Shown here: positions 9,097 through 19,082 of the stretch, in pieces
Numbering within the stretch: position 1 is the stretch's first letter
Layout: each line of letters begins with the position of its first letter
Assembly: GCF_003347595.2 (NCBI RefSeq)
Contig: NZ_QCZK02000004.1
Location: 48,960-112,959 of the forward strand
Source: Botryobacter ruber
GTDB lineage: Bacteria > Bacteroidota > Bacteroidia > Cytophagales > Hymenobacteraceae
Length of the DNA: 64,000 bases
Direction: 5' to 3'
The notes under the pieces: model-generated
Seen by the model: only the letters and a program-made list of their open reading frames with translations
What the model was told of the DNA's origin: nothing
Databases searched by the model: none
Made by a program: the position numbers and the translations under genes

Positions 9097-10077
9097 ATGA
9101 AAACGATACTTGTTCCTACTGATTACTCGAAAGAAGCGAAGAGCGCCCTGTGGTATGCCCTGGATATGGCGTTGGTATGCAAGGCCGATGTTGTGCTGTT
9201 TCACGCGTTTCAGAGCCCGATTTTTTCGCCTTATCTTTTTGACGAGGAGCGACTGAAAGAGGAACTGGAGCAGCAGAAGCTGGAAAAGCTGAAGTGCTAT
9301 GCCAGAGAGGCTGTGGATAGTTTCTGTACCTACTTCACGTTGCTTTCGGGTACGGCAGTCAGGGCGCAGGTGAAGGAGGAGGTAACAGACGGCGGACTCA
9401 GTTCGCTCTTTGTTTGCCTGGATGAAGAAAAAGCTGTTTCCGTTACATTTGCCTGCAAGTACGGCCCTACGGAAGTTGAAATTAACCAGGCGGCCCGTGT
9501 GCATGCGGCAGATGTACTCGTGATGGGAATGCGGGGAGCAGGCGCGATAAGCCAGGCGCTTTTAGGGAGCACCACCATCGCCGTGATGCAGGAAAGTGAG
9601 GTGCCGGTACTGGCTGTTCCTTTGCAGGTGCGCTTCAACGGGCTTTCGTCTGTGGTGCTGGCGATAGACCCGCTAAAACTACCCGGTGCGGATACGCTCG
9701 AACCGCTGCGCTGTTTAGCGCAAACCTATCATAGCAAACTGGCGGTGCTGCAGATGTTTACCGGTAAAACGGACCTGGAGGCACAGGCAGGTAACCTAAC
9801 GGCGGCTAACTTGCTTGCCACATGTTTTCAGCATACGGAGTACCAGCTTCACACCAGCCTGGGCGATGATGTGGCCGCCGGCATTCAGCTATTCCTGGAG
9901 AAACAGCAGGCCGACCTGCTGGTGCTGGTGCCGCAGAAGCATACCTTCCTGAGCAGGTTGCGCAACAAGAGCATTACCGGGAAAATGGCCGCCAGGACCC
10001 TGGTGCCGCTGTTGGCGTTGCCCCTGGAAACAAGAACAGCGCCTGCCTTGGCGCAAGAACAACGTATTTCTGCGTAA
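9097..10077 (+). CDS. Tandem-domain universal stress protein
   Basis: The 326-residue protein consists of two UspA-like domains. The first opens with MKTILVPTDYSKEAKSALWY and carries the ATP-binding pattern G-2x-G-9x-G-S in GMRGAGAISQALLGS, so this half probably binds ATP. The second starts near residue 180 (SSVVLAIDP) and lacks an equally clear ATP motif. It is cytoplasmic, with a likely role in stress or energy-limitation responses. The gene is monocistronic and ends before a strong terminator that it shares with the convergent Dps-like gene. Confidence 0.9.
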   Translation: MKTILVPTDYSKEAKSALWYALDMALVCKADVVLFHAFQSPIFSPYLFDEERLKEELEQQKLEKLKCYAREAVDSFCTYFTLLSGTAVRAQVKEEVTDGGLSSLFVCLDEEKAVSVTFACKYGPTEVEINQAARVHAADVLVMGMRGAGAISQALLGSTTIAVMQESEVPVLAVPLQVRFNGLSSVVLAIDPLKLPGADTLEPLRCLAQTYHSKLAVLQMFTGKTDLEAQAGNLTAANLLATCFQHTEYQLHTSLGDDVAAGIQLFLEKQQADLLVLVPQKHTFLSRLRNKSITGKMAARTLVPLLALPLETRTAPALAQEQRISA

Positions 10078-10115
10078 CACATTTTGCGGCAGGCGGGTTA
10101 CAGGCCTATTATAAA

Positions 10116-10166
10116 ACAGCAACACCCGGCGAATGTTAAGGTCCGCCGGGTGCTGCTGTTTTTTTG
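10116..10166. terminator. Rho-independent terminator between convergent genes
   Basis: A 16-bp stem (ACAGCAACACCCGGCG at 10116-10131 pairing with 10144-10159) is followed by a T-run at 10158-10165. It ends the universal stress protein transcript; the left side is less A-rich, so minus-strand use is less certain. Confidence 0.85.
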
Positions 10167-10169
10167 TGC

Positions 10170-10802
10170 TTATGATTTCGCTTTTGCTTTCGTCGTTTTG
10201 GCCGTTCTCAATCCGGTCTTCGGCTTTTTGGTTTCCCGGCCGTCATCGCTATCCTCCATAATGTCCTCGGGCTTTGCGATCAGGCCGATGGACAGGCCGT
10301 CTTCGCCGAGGAAGTGCTCGATGTGGTGGCATCGGTCTTCTGTTTTGATCAGGATGCCTTCCAGGAGTGCTTTTGTGGCAAAGTCGCCGTGTTCGAAGGC
10401 TAGTTTAATGGATTTGCGCAGCTCCACGGCTATCGTCTGCTCATCTTCCATGTCTTTTTTCAGCATGTCGCGCACCCGGAACACGCCTTCCTCCTCGTGC
10501 TCGATGTAGGCCAGCTCGGCCTGCTTCAGGGGGTGGCAGGTAGGGCAGCAGCCCATTACCGTCAGGCGCTCTGCCAGCGCATCGTACTGCTCGTGTATCT
10601 CGGTGTAGTGCTCTTCGAAGAACAGGTGCAGGTCGCGGAACTGCGGGCCTTCTACCAGCCAGTGATGCTTGTGGTACTGGCTGTGCATAATGATGAAGGA
10701 AGCCAGGTGGCGGTCCAGCTCACGTGCCATGGTGGTAGCGGTGTCTTTTGGAAGACCGACAGGATTGCCTTCGTATTCTGATTTTTCTCTTAATTTTTTC
10801 AT
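10170..10802 (-). CDS. dps: Dps-like DNA starvation/stationary-phase protection protein
   Basis: The 210-residue protein has the four-helix Dps/ferritin core. The ferroxidase-site helix reads HSQYHKHHWLVEG then FRDLHLFFEEHYTEI (residues about 40-70), with the expected His, Asp and Glu ligands. A second long helix (ALEGILIKTEDRCHHIEHFL-like) follows. It is longer than E. coli Dps because of a C-terminal lysine-rich tail (TGLRTAKTTKAKAKS), a plausible DNA-binding extension. A CCPTCH motif near residue 94 is unusual. The family oxidises and stores iron and shields DNA. Confidence 0.87.
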   Translation of the reverse strand: MKKLREKSEYEGNPVGLPKDTATTMARELDRHLASFIIMHSQYHKHHWLVEGPQFRDLHLFFEEHYTEIHEQYDALAERLTVMGCCPTCHPLKQAELAYIEHEEEGVFRVRDMLKKDMEDEQTIAVELRKSIKLAFEHGDFATKALLEGILIKTEDRCHHIEHFLGEDGLSIGLIAKPEDIMEDSDDGRETKKPKTGLRTAKTTKAKAKS

Positions 10803-10924
10803 AGCAGATATATATAATTTTTGCTTCTGTAACCGTGATTTCAGGATTGATAGCGTGATTTAGCCCGGAAAGGTTCTGGAAATTTGATCTCAGGTGGTTT
10901 CTTTGCTGAATATCAGCTGCTTCT

Positions 10925-12823
10925 TTAGCGGAACCGGGCTATGTCGGGCTGCGTGAACCGGAAATCGGCGAAGTCGTAGTAGGGGCGTGTTGCCTGCAGG
11001 AAGCGGAAGTTCTGCGGGTCTTGGTTGGGGGGCATGTTGGGGTAATAACTGAGCAGGATCTGGATGGTGCTGAACGAAAGATACTCGTTGCGGAACCGAA
11101 AGCCTGCGCCAAAGCCGCTGTACGGTTTTGTTTTAAAAGGAGAAGGACTGTTGAGGGCAGAAAGCCAGGCGAAATCGGTAAACACGACGGTAGCCAGTTT
11201 AAAGCCGAAGAGCGAGAAGGGCGTGTAGAGGTTGGCTTCGTAGTTAAGCACAATGCGTTTGTTGCCCCGCAACAGGTCGGAGCTGAAGCCGCGGAGCCCC
11301 AGTTCGTTGTTGATAGAAAGCAGATCTTCGGGGTTGCGGTTGATGCCCAGGGTGGCCCGGCCAATAAAAAAGTTGCGGAGCTTCCAGTTGCCCCACTCGC
11401 TTAGCTTTGTAAAATAGAGCGTTTCGAGGTTGAGCGTTCCCTGCTCCCAGTTGCTGTTGTGAATAAAGGAGCTGTAGCCGGCTCTGCCAAACAGGTAGCC
11501 AAAGTTCGGGCTGTATTTGGCAAAGGAGGCTTCGGTTGCGAAATAACGCCGGTTCCGGAGATCGCCTTTTTCAACACCGGTGGTCAGGGTCAGCAACATG
11601 CCCGCCGGAATATCTTCGGTGCGGCCAAAACCAAACAAAAACCTGTCTTTGTAGTAACGCCTGATGCTGTAGCCAACACTTGCCAGCAAGAGGGTGTTGC
11701 TTTGGATGTTTTCGGTAGGTGGCGTATCGTATTCTGTGTCGATAAGCCGAAGGGCTACAATGGTGCGGGAACGTGGTTCGTAGCCCAAGTTGTACGACTT
11801 AAATTTAAAGGAGCGGCCTATCCAGGCATCGCGGCGGTTGTAGCTGATGTTTGTGAAGCGTGCCGCTGTATCTTTTGGCTCTGGTGGCAGCAAAAACAAT
11901 TCGTCTTTCCAGCTCAACCCTAAGGCGCCGGCATACTTGGTGTTCAGCGAGAAAAAATCGCGCCGCAGGTAGGCGCTTTTCTCTTTCCGGAAATTCTCGT
12001 TGGTGTAGATGAGGTCGGCAGAAACGTAGGTATTGCTGATATTCTCGATGGCATAGGCTGCTGAAAAGTCCCAGGGGCGGGGATCCGGGGTGTTAAAACG
12101 GTAGGAGGTGCGTACCTGGTGCCCTAGACCGAGGAAGTTGAGCTCGCGCGGGGCAATCCGGCCCGACCGGGAGGAGAGCCTGTAGGAGGCGGAGCCGCCC
12201 AGGCTGAATACGTCTTTCGTGAGCACGAACACGTCTACGCTGTCGTTGGTAGTAGTGGCTTCGTTGATGGTAATGCGGGCATCGAGCAGGTAGCTGGTCT
12301 GGCGTAGCAAACGTTCCGATTCGATCAGAGCCAGCGGCTCCAGCGGTTCGTTTTGTTCAAAAAGCAGTATATTCCGGATCAGGCTCTGGCGGGTTTTTAC
12401 GTGCAGCGAGTTGGCCGCTTTTTCTGCAAAGTTTCGTGGTGCCCGGCTGGTATCGTTGATGGAATAGCCGAAGGCGTCGAGGGTGCGGATTTCGATACGG
12501 CGCACAATTTTGTAATTGTGTTTGGCGTATTCCCGGGCAATCAGTTCGGCGTCGAGCCCCTGGACTTCCTCTTCATGCCTGTCGAACACCAGCATAGCTT
12601 TCAGGAGTTTGCCCATAATGGTTTGCCGCTCCGACAGCTGGCGCAGGTTTTCGATAATGCGTTCATCGAACTTTTGCCTTGCCGTGTCCTGCAGGGTAGC
12701 GTTGCGGATAGTGTCTGTACTGGTTGGCGGCGTTTCCTGTGCCTGGCAAAACCCCACCACAAGCAACATGCTCAGAAGGCAGAAAAAGCTGCTGCGGATA
12801 AAACAGTGGTGTAGGGCAAACAT
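10925..12823 (-). CDS. BamA/TamA-like (Omp85 superfamily) outer-membrane protein
   Basis: The 632-residue protein has a signal peptide (LLSMLLVVGFCQAQ) and a periplasmic region with POTRA-like features near residues 100-200 (IVRRIEIRTLDAFGYSIND; LDARITINEATTTNDSVDVF). About 400 residues of amphipathic beta strands follow. A GLRGF motif near residue 508 resembles the conserved VRGF/Y loop of Omp85 proteins, and the tail is barrel-like. The likely role is outer-membrane protein insertion or translocation. It is alone in its transcription unit, and the exact subfamily is uncertain. Confidence 0.72.
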   Translation of the reverse strand: MFALHHCFIRSSFFCLLSMLLVVGFCQAQETPPTSTDTIRNATLQDTARQKFDERIIENLRQLSERQTIMGKLLKAMLVFDRHEEEVQGLDAELIAREYAKHNYKIVRRIEIRTLDAFGYSINDTSRAPRNFAEKAANSLHVKTRQSLIRNILLFEQNEPLEPLALIESERLLRQTSYLLDARITINEATTTNDSVDVFVLTKDVFSLGGSASYRLSSRSGRIAPRELNFLGLGHQVRTSYRFNTPDPRPWDFSAAYAIENISNTYVSADLIYTNENFRKEKSAYLRRDFFSLNTKYAGALGLSWKDELFLLPPEPKDTAARFTNISYNRRDAWIGRSFKFKSYNLGYEPRSRTIVALRLIDTEYDTPPTENIQSNTLLLASVGYSIRRYYKDRFLFGFGRTEDIPAGMLLTLTTGVEKGDLRNRRYFATEASFAKYSPNFGYLFGRAGYSSFIHNSNWEQGTLNLETLYFTKLSEWGNWKLRNFFIGRATLGINRNPEDLLSINNELGLRGFSSDLLRGNKRIVLNYEANLYTPFSLFGFKLATVVFTDFAWLSALNSPSPFKTKPYSGFGAGFRFRNEYLSFSTIQILLSYYPNMPPNQDPQNFRFLQATRPYYDFADFRFTQPDIARFR

Positions 12824-12978
12824 GTAGGTTGTTGTGGTGCTTGTTTAACTATCTTTCAAGTATAACGATTTCTTTTAGCAGATGTGCTGCCCGTTCCGGC
12901 AGAACCGGCAATTCCTCTCAATTAAAACGGTTTATACTGCAACTGCAGGATTGGGTTGAAATTGGCAGGCTAAGGAAA

Positions 12979-13016
12979 AGCAGCGGGAGTGGTGGCAGGT
13001 GCAGTAAACTTTTTTT
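12979..13016 (+). repeat. R1 dispersed repeat
   Basis: The copy reads AGCAGCGGGAGTGGTGGCAG then GTGCAGTAAAC and ends in a run of seven Ts. It lies upstream of the divergent Omp85-like gene. Confidence 0.8.
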
Positions 13017-13679
13017 GGTTGTGGACAGGTATGCCTGATGCCGGGGGTAAAATGGTTGCTAATAAAATTAGTGTTTCCACAGGTGTGGATAAGCTTGTTT
13101 ATAACTTTTGCTAATTTTAATAGTTTTAGTTTTGAAAGTTCTCTACTTTTAGAGTGTTGAAACGCTGCATAAAACACAGGTGATAAGAATGATAGCTTGT
13201 GGGCTAATAAAATTAGCAGGTGTGGCGGGAGTGCTGCAGCAGCGGATAGCGGCGGAGTATTCTGCAGATGCTGCAGATGAGTTATTTTTTAAAGTTGCAG
13301 TACCATGGCTTCGGCTAACCAGGAAGTAAAAATTCGAAACGATAAAATTTATCCAGTACCAGAACAATTAAAAAAAGAAACCGACATGAGAAAGACCACA
13401 AAAGTTGCCCGTGTATCCTGCTACTGCAAACTGAACATGCTGGTGCCGCACCTTAAAACACTTTCTGCCAGAATGCAGGCCGAAACAACAGGCGATAAAG
13501 CCAGGACAAGCTATAACGTAAAGTAAAGCCTGCGGGGCATCCGGCTTTGTGCCCTTCAATAGATCTTGTTGCGAATGCTTCGGAAAGCGGAGCTGGTGGA
13601 GGCGGCAGCCAGCAGCGGGGGCTGAAGGAAAAACGGTTGCCTGCAGGGGTAGGGAGTGCCGGACCTGGGCTTGTTAAGC

Positions 13680-13714
13680 GGAGCAGTGGCAATGGTGGCT
13701 GATGCAGCAAATAT
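13680..13714 (+). repeat. R1 dispersed repeat
   Basis: The copy reads GGAGCAGTGGCAATGGTGGC then TGATGCAGCAAATATT. The GTGGCAATGG variant is shared with the copy at 56235. Confidence 0.7.
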
Positions 13715-14106
13715 TCCCGGAAGCCGGAAACCGGTCTGCCGCTCCTGGTGGTTGTGCAGTGGCTGTGGTGGCTGGTGCTAAGGCAGGAGCAGAATAGGCT
13801 GGAATGGATAGCTGGCGGCTTTTGTTCAATATTGAAATTTCCCTCCTTTGCCTGACCTGGTGGAGCAGGAAAAAAGGATACTGCAATTGTAGTAAAAAGA
13901 GAATGGTGGTTTTGGGTAAAAGTAGTTGTGTTTTAGTTGACTAAGAGGGAGTTAGTTCCGTCGGGAGCAGCAGGGTAACCAAAAGCAGCTAAATACGTAT
14001 AAAACTATATAGACTTTTATTCAATCAAATTTTGCAGCCGATACATTGCCTCTGAAGGAATTGTACAAGTGTATGTGCCCGCTGCTGTACCAAACCTTTT
14101 TTCACT

Positions 14107-14475
14107 ATGAACGTCCGCGTAAGAAAAAAACTCATCCAGGTAGCTCGTGGAAGAGCTTACCTCATGACTTTACAAAACCTTATCATTGAAGCTGAACTTG
14201 GCCTCAATTTAGAAAATGCAAACGAAAAATCGCAGCTCTCCGAAGTAATAGACGAAATATCGGAGGAAGAACACGCTGCCGGTCGTCCTTTGCTCAGTGC
14301 ACTTGTACAGGTAAAAGGAACCCGTAACCAGGGCGACAGTTTCTTCAGGCTATGTGAGCGGCTTGGCTATGGCGACTGGAGAACGCTGAAAAAAAACCGC
14401 GAATTTTTAGAAGCACAACGCGAGGCCTGCAGGCAGTTCTGGCAGGACAGCAGCAACTTTACATCGTACCTCTAG
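14107..14475 (+). CDS. Conserved-looking small hypothetical protein
   Basis: The 122-residue soluble protein is predicted to be mostly helical, with a basic N-terminus (MNVRVRKKLIQVARGRAYL) and an acidic middle (SEVIDEISEEEHAAGRPLL). The C-terminal half contains FFRLCERLGYGDW followed by charged helices. No signal peptide or membrane segment is present. The segment GRPLLSALVQVKGTRNQGDSF looks ordered, and codon use resembles the neighbours, so it is probably real. It has its own terminator. The function was not recognised. Confidence 0.72.
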   Translation: MNVRVRKKLIQVARGRAYLMTLQNLIIEAELGLNLENANEKSQLSEVIDEISEEEHAAGRPLLSALVQVKGTRNQGDSFFRLCERLGYGDWRTLKKNREFLEAQREACRQFWQDSSNFTSYL

Positions 14476-14994
14476 TACTTCCGGAATAACATATGATGGA
14501 GCGGCAGGCTTTGCTTTCTTTGCAAGGGCTGCCGCTTTTTTTTAAGCGCTACTGTTGTCTACCTGCCTGATAGTGAGTGCAGTAACAGTGGTGTCTGCTG
14601 CATCTGTTCGTTTGTGCAGCACCAGCTTCGTACCCGGTAACGATAACAAAGGCTGTTGTAAGGCCAATTAGTTTTTTAAATCCTTCCGCAACACTATTCT
14701 CCTTCCTGTATCCCGTAATGCTACAGCTTTCTAAAGCGTTAGAAACTGTTGAAGCCCCCCTTAAATTGCTCATACGGATGTATAAATTCGGTTTCGTTGG
14801 CTTATTTAATTTAAAAATGAAATATAATTTATAATTTGGATTGGTTCTATTTAAAAATCTTCCTTTATTTATATCCGGATTCCAGCTGCATTCAACCAGG
14901 GCAAGAAATAGTAATATACTTGTTCAACAGGATGGCTTGCCTTAGACTTTACACAATTTAAATATTTTCTTTTTTACAGATTTTCTTACTGCCT
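14476..14994. other. Intergenic region, AT-rich promoter-like end
   Basis: After the terminator this gap holds a lone minus-strand frame that does not look coding. From about 14770 an AT-rich stretch leads to the first DUF3857 gene and probably contains its promoter; no confident -33/-7 pair could be assigned. Confidence 0.45.
14500..14543 (+). terminator. Rho-independent terminator
   Basis: An 8-bp stem (AGCGGCAG at 14500-14507 and CTGCCGCT at 14529-14536) is followed by eight Ts. It ends the small gene at 14107-14475. Confidence 0.85.
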
Positions 14995-16974
14995 ATGAAA
15001 GCAAAGACTTTTACTAAGGTCCTGGTTATTGCTATGCTCTTTTGGGGAGCTTATTCCACCGCCCTGGCACAAAACGAAGCCGCCAAGTTTGGTAAAATCG
15101 AAGAATCGGAGTTGCTGATGAAGGTGTACGATCAGGATACCAGCGCAGCTGCCGTCGTGTTATCCGATTTCGGGTACTCCCGCTTCCTGTTTGCCAACAA
15201 TATCAAGCTGGTATTTGAGCGCCATATCCGCATCAAGATCCTTAAAAAATCGGGCTACGATTGGGCGGATGTTCAAATTCCGCTTTACCGGAACGGCACC
15301 AGGAAAGAAGTTGCATCCGGCATAAAAGGGTATACCTATAACCTGGTCGACGGCAAGATTGTAAAGGACAAGCTGGAGTCTAAAGCTGTTTTCGATGAGA
15401 AGATGAACGAGAACGTAGCGGTGAAAAAGTTTACGATGCCAAACGTGAAAGAAGGTTCCGTGATCGAATACACCTATACCGTCACCTCCGATTTTTTTGA
15501 GACGCTCCAGGATTGGGAGTTCCAGACCAGCATCCCGACGGTGTGGAGCGAGTACCGTGCCCAGATACCCGAATATTTCGATTACAAGTTCCAGTTCATG
15601 GGCTACCACAGCCTGCACGACAACAACTCCGAACGGCAGGCCGCAGCTCAGTCGAATATGATGAACAACTCTTACCGTTGGGTGATGAAAGATGTTCCGG
15701 CCCTGCGGGAAGAAAGGTTTATAACGACAATAGATGACTACAGATCTAAAATTGAGTTTGAGCTGCAGCAGGTAAAGTTCCCGGGCGAATTACCCAGGAC
15801 TATTTCCGGAAGCTGGGATGATATTGTGAAAGACCTGCTAAAAGAGGACCAGTTCGGGGTACAGCTAAACCGGAACAACTTCTTTAAAAATGAACTGGCC
15901 GCCGTTGCAGCCAAATACAGCACACCGGAGCAAAAGCTGGAGGCGATACATGAGCTGGTTAAAAAGACGGTGAAGTGGAACGGGAAGAACGGCCTGTATA
16001 CCACCAGTTCTATCCGGAAAGCCTACGACAATGGCACCGGGAATGTAGCCGACATCAACCTGCTGCTGACCTCGATGCTGCTCGAGGCAGGCTTCGACGC
16101 CACCCCGGTACTGGTAAGCACCCGGGAGCATGGCCGTGCCTTTAAAGGGGCAGCCCTCATTACAAAATTCAATTACGTGATCGCTCATGTGAACCTGGAT
16201 GGCAAAACCTACCTGCTCGATGCCACTTCGCCGCTCTTACCGATGGGCATGTTGCCTTACAGGGTGCTGAATGGCGAAGGTTACCTTGTGAAATCAAAAG
16301 AAACAGGCGGTGGCTGGGTGCCGCTTAAACCAAGCGGCGGGTATGCCACTTTCTTTAACGGCGAAGTGACGCTCAACGAGAAAGGAGAAATGACAGGTAA
16401 AGCCACCGAATCGCATTCAGGCTACAGTGCGCTCTTCAAGCGTGAGGAGATTACGGATGAAGGCGAAGCAAAGTACCTTGAAAACTTCACAAAGGAAGTC
16501 GGCGAGTTTAAAATAGATCAGCCCACGCTGGACAACCTGAAAGACCTGGCTGGTATACTTAAGATTGGCTATAACATTACGGCCAGCGGCAACGACCAGC
16601 AGAACAGTGTCCTGTACCTGAACCCCATGCTGGGCCACGGCGAAAAGGAAAATCCTTTTAAACTGGAAAAACGCCTCTACCCGGTAGACTTTGGCTTTAA
16701 CCACGACGAAACCTATATGGTAAAATTTAACATTCCGGCGGGTTACGAACTGGACGAAATTCCAAAGAATATGGTGTTGAGCCTGCCGGATAACGGTGGC
16801 AAGTTTACTTATATGATAAGTGTGCAGGGCAGTGTGATCCAGGTGCTAAGTAAAATATCCCTGAACAAGCCTGTATTCTATGCCCAGGAATACCCGAACC
16901 TGAAAGAGTTTTACAACCACATTGTGGCCAAGCACGCAGAACAGATTGTGCTCAAAGCCAAGTTAACGAACTAA
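14995..16974 (+). CDS. DUF3857 protein with degenerate transglutaminase fold
   Basis: The 659-residue exported protein has a signal peptide ending ALAQ, then a DUF3857 domain (about residues 35-230) and a transglutaminase-like domain (about 290-430). The core positions are replaced: where active enzymes have GDC-K, this protein has GNVA (Val351), and the His position is Tyr394, while Asp409 is kept. Spacing (43 and 15 residues) is identical to the intact paralogue downstream, so the alignment is secure. It is probably a non-catalytic, periplasmic or outer-membrane-associated relative. The substrate or partner is unknown. Confidence 0.85.
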   Translation: MKAKTFTKVLVIAMLFWGAYSTALAQNEAAKFGKIEESELLMKVYDQDTSAAAVVLSDFGYSRFLFANNIKLVFERHIRIKILKKSGYDWADVQIPLYRNGTRKEVASGIKGYTYNLVDGKIVKDKLESKAVFDEKMNENVAVKKFTMPNVKEGSVIEYTYTVTSDFFETLQDWEFQTSIPTVWSEYRAQIPEYFDYKFQFMGYHSLHDNNSERQAAAQSNMMNNSYRWVMKDVPALREERFITTIDDYRSKIEFELQQVKFPGELPRTISGSWDDIVKDLLKEDQFGVQLNRNNFFKNELAAVAAKYSTPEQKLEAIHELVKKTVKWNGKNGLYTTSSIRKAYDNGTGNVADINLLLTSMLLEAGFDATPVLVSTREHGRAFKGAALITKFNYVIAHVNLDGKTYLLDATSPLLPMGMLPYRVLNGEGYLVKSKETGGGWVPLKPSGGYATFFNGEVTLNEKGEMTGKATESHSGYSALFKREEITDEGEAKYLENFTKEVGEFKIDQPTLDNLKDLAGILKIGYNITASGNDQQNSVLYLNPMLGHGEKENPFKLEKRLYPVDFGFNHDETYMVKFNIPAGYELDEIPKNMVLSLPDNGGKFTYMISVQGSVIQVLSKISLNKPVFYAQEYPNLKEFYNHIVAKHAEQIVLKAKLTN

Positions 16975-17140
16975 TAGCATCAGCAATATAAAATGATGGG
17001 CATCTGACGCAAAGGCATGTTGTTTTGCTCCGGACCAGGAGAGCGGCAGCTACCTTTGCTGTTTTAGTGCCCGCAAAATATTTGTAAACATTCCCGGTTC
17101 GCCTCTGCGTATCCGGTAGCAATTCTCAAATACTTACTTT

Positions 17141-19051
17141 ATGTTAAAAATTTACAGACTGATTTATGTGGTGCTTGTCCTGGCGGTAATGCAGGCAGAA
17201 GCAGTTGCGGCTAAGGCTATGGTGGCAGTGGCAGAAGACCTGGAGAAAGATGCCAATGTGGTAGTGCTTTCGGAAGAGGTTGTTTTTACCGTAAATTCTG
17301 TCAGCAACGGTACAATGTTGGTTAAGACCAGGATTAAAATTCTGAACCAGAACGGGCAGCACAAGGCGAAGCTTTACGTGCCGTATAACAAGCTAGAAAA
17401 GGTTGATTTTATCAACGGAACCTCTTACGACCTTTTCGGGAAGAAAATAAAGAGTATCAAAAACAAGGATATCAAAGACGTGAGTGCCGTAAGTGGTAAC
17501 CTGTTCGACGACCATCGTGCCAAAATAGCAGATCTGTCGCATCTTTCTTACCCGTACATAGTGGAGTTTGAGTACCAGACAATCTCGAATAACATGCTGT
17601 TTTACCCGGTATGGCAACCTCTTGATGACGAGAAGCTGTCGGTAAAGCAAGCCAGTTTCCAGGTAAAACTGCCCAAAGAAATGAAGCTGCGTTACAAGGA
17701 GCTCAACCTGAAAGAAAAGGTAAGCATTGGCGCCACGCCTACCCACGATGTGTATACCTGGAAAGTGGAAAACCTGACACCTGTAGAGCGGGAGCCGTAT
17801 GGTCCGTTGTTCAGAGAAATGGTGCCAGTTGTGTATACGGCGCCCTCAGCGTTTGAGGTGGAAGGCTACAAAGGCAACATGGATTCCTGGGCTTCTTACG
17901 GGCAATGGGTAAATAAACTGAACGAAGGCCGCGGGGTACTGCCCGAAGCTACAAAACAGAAGCTGCAGGCGCTGGTAGCCGGCATCACCGATCCGGCGGA
18001 AAAGGTTAAGAAAATCTACAGCTATTTGCAGGCGAATACCCGCTATGTGTCTATCCAGTTGGGTATTGGTGGCTGGCAACCTTTCGAGGCGTCGTTTGTG
18101 GATGCCAAAGGCTACGGCGACTGTAAAGCCCTGACCAATTATACCCAGTCCATGCTGAAAGCGGTAGGCATTGAGTCGTATCATGCGCTGGTTTTGGCTG
18201 GAGATGACATGCCGGATATTCAGACAGACTTTCCGAGCCAGCAGTTTAACCATGTGGTGCTGTGTGTGCCCATGCAGCAGGATACGGTTTGGCTGGAGTG
18301 TACGAGCCAGAGCCGATCGGCAGGATACGCTGGTGAGTTTACCGGCGGCAGGCATGCGTTGCTCATCACGCCCGAAGGAGGCAAAGTAGTGAAAACGCCC
18401 GATTACTCGGCGCTGGATAATGCCCAGAAACGCACAATTACCGTGAAGCTGGATGAAAAAGGCGATGGTGCCGCCAACATTGTTACCCTGTATTCAGGTA
18501 TTCAGCACGATACGCACGAGGGAGTTATCAATAACATGAGCGTGGAGGAGCAGCGTAAATGGCTGTACAAGTTTATCAGCCTTCCTTCTTTTGATATCAG
18601 CACCTTTACCTTCGATCTGAAAAAAGACCGTGTGCCAACGGTAACGGAGAAGGTGGACCTGAGTATGCGCAAGTGCGTAAATATAAGCGGAAAACGCATG
18701 TTCCTGACTCCGAACCTGCTGAACAAATGGTCTAGTACGCCGCCTGCTGTTGAAAACAGGCAGTGGGAGGTGGTAAGAACCATGTCGTTCCTGGATGTGG
18801 ACACGGTGGTATACCAGATGCCTGCCGGCTATTCACTGGAGTTCAAACCGGATGACGTTACCCACAAATCTGTTTTCGGGGAATACAACGTCACCATTAA
18901 AGTAGATGGCGACAAAGTAACCTACATCAGGACTTTGCAGATGCAGAAGGGCCGCTACGGGCGTGATACATACCCTGCCCTGATCGAGTTTATCAACAAC
19001 ATCGTGAAAGCCGATAACAAGCAGGTCGTGTTTGTTAAGAACGTGCAGTAA
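17141..19051 (+). CDS. DUF3857 protein with intact transglutaminase-like active site
   Basis: The 636-residue exported protein has the same architecture as its upstream neighbour: signal peptide (AVMQAEAVAAKA), DUF3857 (about residues 35-240) and a transglutaminase-like domain. Here the catalytic Cys328 is in YGDCKAL and His371 in FNHVVLCV; the third position is Glu386 (WLECTS) instead of the common Asp. The domain could act as a protease, acyl-transferase or peptidase-like enzyme; the actual reaction is unknown. It follows the degenerate paralogue after 166 bases and ends before a terminator. Confidence 0.87.
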   Translation: MLKIYRLIYVVLVLAVMQAEAVAAKAMVAVAEDLEKDANVVVLSEEVVFTVNSVSNGTMLVKTRIKILNQNGQHKAKLYVPYNKLEKVDFINGTSYDLFGKKIKSIKNKDIKDVSAVSGNLFDDHRAKIADLSHLSYPYIVEFEYQTISNNMLFYPVWQPLDDEKLSVKQASFQVKLPKEMKLRYKELNLKEKVSIGATPTHDVYTWKVENLTPVEREPYGPLFREMVPVVYTAPSAFEVEGYKGNMDSWASYGQWVNKLNEGRGVLPEATKQKLQALVAGITDPAEKVKKIYSYLQANTRYVSIQLGIGGWQPFEASFVDAKGYGDCKALTNYTQSMLKAVGIESYHALVLAGDDMPDIQTDFPSQQFNHVVLCVPMQQDTVWLECTSQSRSAGYAGEFTGGRHALLITPEGGKVVKTPDYSALDNAQKRTITVKLDEKGDGAANIVTLYSGIQHDTHEGVINNMSVEEQRKWLYKFISLPSFDISTFTFDLKKDRVPTVTEKVDLSMRKCVNISGKRMFLTPNLLNKWSSTPPAVENRQWEVVRTMSFLDVDTVVYQMPAGYSLEFKPDDVTHKSVFGEYNVTIKVDGDKVTYIRTLQMQKGRYGRDTYPALIEFINNIVKADNKQVVFVKNVQ

Positions 19052-19082
19052 GTTTTATGCACCCGTTGTTTGTCCTGTAGTT

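Larger units (their letters stand above)
12824..14106. other. 1.3-kb intergenic region with R1 repeats and no convincing gene
   Basis: The gap holds one clear R1 copy at 12979-13016, another at 13680-13714 and a partial one at 13755-13780. That partial copy is enclosed by GCTCCTG at 13741 and CAGGAGC near 13784, which could pair. The reading frames, including a 46-codon frame starting MRKTTKVARVSCYCKLNML at 13386, lack recognisable features and were not called. Confidence 0.6.

Noticed and set aside
10497..10550. R1-like string within the Dps-like gene (GGGGGTGGCAGGTAGGGCAG)
   Set aside because: It lacks the flanking GGAGCAG and GGCTGTGG parts, and the encoded CCPTCH region is protein-like; treated as chance similarity.
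13305..13526. Short plus-strand frame with MRKTTKVARVSCYCKLNML inside
   Set aside because: No signal, domain or coding-like composition; it lies in a repeat-rich gap and the start region is unconvincing.
14549..14773. Minus-strand 74-codon frame downstream of the small gene at 14107
   Set aside because: Low-complexity His/Cys end, no neighbour support, and it overlaps the terminator surroundings.
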